From Dietzia natronolimnaea (GTDB taxonomy: Bacteria; Actinomycetota; Actinomycetes; Mycobacteriales; Mycobacteriaceae), in the NCBI RefSeq assembly GCF_039525805.1, contig NZ_BAAAHZ010000009.1: DNA of 64,000 nucleotides; one strand, 5' to 3'. Both the position numbers and the translations under genes were made by a program. This document shows positions 62,715-64,000 of the stretch, piece after piece. How positions within the stretch are numbered: position 1 is the first letter of the stretch; every line of letters starts with the position of its first letter. The notes under the pieces are model-generated. The model was given only the letters and a program-made list of their open reading frames with translations, was not told the origin of the DNA and ran no database searches.

Positions 62715-62775
62715 CGGCCCGGGCCACCACCGCCGAACCCTTCTCCAGCCGGCCCCCCGGACGTAGGGTCACCCC

Positions 62776-63870
62776 ATGGATCGGTTCGCCTCCGTCACCG
62801 GGGGACTCGACGCCCTGGTCGACTCCGGACGGCTGACGGGTTACGTCTGCGGGGTACGGCAGGACGGTCGATCACGGATCGCGTCGGGTGGGACGCGGTC
62901 GCCCGGCGGCCCCGCGCTCGACCCGGATGCGGTGTTCCCGCTGTCGTCCAACACCAAGCCGGTGGGCGGCGTGCTCGCGCTGAGGCTGGTCGAGCTCGGG
63001 ATCCTCTCTCTCGACGACCCGGTGGCCACGCATCTGCCGGAGCTGTCCGCCCCCAGGGTCCTCGCCCGGCCCGGCGGGCCGATCGACCGGACCGTACCGG
63101 CCGGGCGACAGATCACGCTGCGCCATCTCCTCACCATGACCGCCGGCGTCGGCTGGGCGGGGGAGGGCAGTCCCCTGACCGTCGCCATGGGCGAGCGGCA
63201 GGTCGCACCCGGCCCCTACGCACCGCCGATGGAGCCGGACGAGTACCTCCGGCTGCTGGGTGCACTGCCCCTGGCGGACCAACCCGGGCGGGGTTGGAAC
63301 TACCACACCGGCAGTGACGTCCTGGGGGTGCTCCTGGCGCGGGCAACGGGCGCCAGCGTGTCCGGGTTGGTGGCCGAGTACGTCACGGGGCCGCTCGGAC
63401 TGGCGGACTGCGGGTTCACCGCCGACCCGGATCGGCTCCCCACCTGCCACGGGCTCGGACCCGACGGGGCCCTCCGGCCGCTGGACATCCGGAGCAGATT
63501 CGATCGCCCACCTCGCTTCGAGTCCCTGGCGTGTGGGCTGGCCTCGACCGTCGCCGACTATCTGGCCTTCCTCGACGTCCTGGTCGACGGCGGGACCGTC
63601 CTGGGTCCGGAGTTCGCGGAGATGATGACGACCGACCACCTGACTCCGCGGCAGCGCGCCGATGCGGAGGGGTTCATCGGACCCGGCTGTGGATACGGGA
63701 TGCAGGTGGAGATCCGCCCGGACGGGGTCGTCGGCTGGGCGGGGGGACTGGGGACGATCGGCTACGTCGACCGGCGCACGGGCCGCTGCGCGGCGGTGTT
63801 CACCACGCAGTCCTTCGACGTACCGGGGACGGCGGACGCGCTGGACTCGGTGTGGGAGCTATTGCGGTGA
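62776..63870 (+). CDS. Serine hydrolase, class C beta-lactamase family
   Basis: A 364-residue penicillin-binding-protein-fold hydrolase. The nucleophile motif SxxK is SSNTK (Ser57-Lys60 approximately) and YHTGSDV is the YxN/S motif. The final KTG-like motif is GWAGG. There is no signal peptide, so it is more likely a cytoplasmic esterase than a resistance enzyme. TAGGGT (62764-62769) lies six bases before the ATG, marking a leaderless start. Confidence 0.87.
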   Translation: MDRFASVTGGLDALVDSGRLTGYVCGVRQDGRSRIASGGTRSPGGPALDPDAVFPLSSNTKPVGGVLALRLVELGILSLDDPVATHLPELSAPRVLARPGGPIDRTVPAGRQITLRHLLTMTAGVGWAGEGSPLTVAMGERQVAPGPYAPPMEPDEYLRLLGALPLADQPGRGWNYHTGSDVLGVLLARATGASVSGLVAEYVTGPLGLADCGFTADPDRLPTCHGLGPDGALRPLDIRSRFDRPPRFESLACGLASTVADYLAFLDVLVDGGTVLGPEFAEMMTTDHLTPRQRADAEGFIGPGCGYGMQVEIRPDGVVGWAGGLGTIGYVDRRTGRCAAVFTTQSFDVPGTADALDSVWELLR

Positions 63871-63925
63871 TCGGGCGGCGGTGCCTGGTTGGCCGGTGTC
63901 CGGTCGACCACCGACCGCCGGGGCG

Positions 63926-64000
63926 TCACCCCTCGCGCCACCAGGTGTCGAGTGGCGTGGCCGGGACCGCCCGCTTGTGGCGGGTGGCCAGGAACAGCTG
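63926..64000 (-). CDS. 3' end of a gene running out of the window
   Basis: On the minus strand the last 24 codons of an open frame end at TGA (63926-63928), reading LFLATRHKRAVPATPLDTW near the end. The composition looks coding, but the fragment is too short to name a family. It would converge on the serine hydrolase gene. Confidence 0.45.
   Translation of the reverse strand, partial: QLFLATRHKRAVPATPLDTWWREG

Overview
The window is about 64 kb of very GC-rich DNA (G or C in almost every third codon position, frequent GTG starts). Its gene order is that of the Mycobacteriales. The best guess from gene content is a Dietzia-like or Gordonia-like actinobacterium, because it has a wax ester synthase/DGAT, SigH-RshA, WhiB1, mycoredoxin, AdnAB and a mycobacterial-type tmRNA tag. 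The genus is an inference. I see no insertion sequence, prophage, CRISPR array or replication origin. The chromosome is ordinary and densely packed, and many genes are joined by 1-4 base stop/start overlaps.

Left block (1-38.2 kb) follows the M. tuberculosis order from about Rv3233c down to Rv3193c. It holds: the end of a wax ester synthase, a DUF6912-type protein and a ferredoxin-type reductase; rsgA-aroA against an SRAP protease; a YbaK deacylase; sigH-rshA with a SigH-type promoter; the 24-residue ribosomal protein bL37; a biotinyl carrier protein; whiB1; a membrane protein; a PQQ-type anchored protein with rhlE; a DUF3107 protein and a TetR; DUF3152-moeZ-TIGR02569-MFS; the adnA-adnB recombination nuclease; a potassium channel; nudC; mycoredoxin; uvrD2; an ABC1 kinase coupled to an E1-like/TOMM-type protein; two metalloprotease-like genes; a PDZ-Lon protease; and a large UPF0182 membrane protein. 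Genes found at this locus in M. tuberculosis but missing here include desA3, pdtaS and whiB7.

Middle block (38.2-48.2 kb) is the accessory part. It starts with the initiator tRNA. It then has a TetR-ABC exporter operon, an aldehyde dehydrogenase and crotonase, a flavin monooxygenase, an acyl-CoA dehydrogenase divergent from its own TetR, a secreted trypsin-like protease, and two proteins of unknown function. Several sharp inverted repeats in this block look like operators.

Right block (48.2-64 kb) again follows mycobacterial order in part: fadE24-fadE23, hisN, prfB-mscS-(Rv3103c-like)-ftsE-ftsX, smpB with an EamA transporter, and ssrA. The ftsEX promoter is overlapped by a perfect 19 bp inverted repeat. 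The end holds a DsbA-like protein, tRNA-Ala(GGC), a divergent VOC/AraC pair, a YccF protein, an exported GH1 glycosidase, a class C beta-lactamase-like hydrolase, and the tail of one more gene.

Two themes recur. Many genes have a TAnnnT hexamer 6-8 bases before the start codon, which is the signature of leaderless transcripts. Lipid and acyl-CoA genes carry clear palindromic operators. The cluster that looks most like an uncharacterised system is the E1-like/ABC1 kinase/metalloprotease group at 29.3-35 kb.
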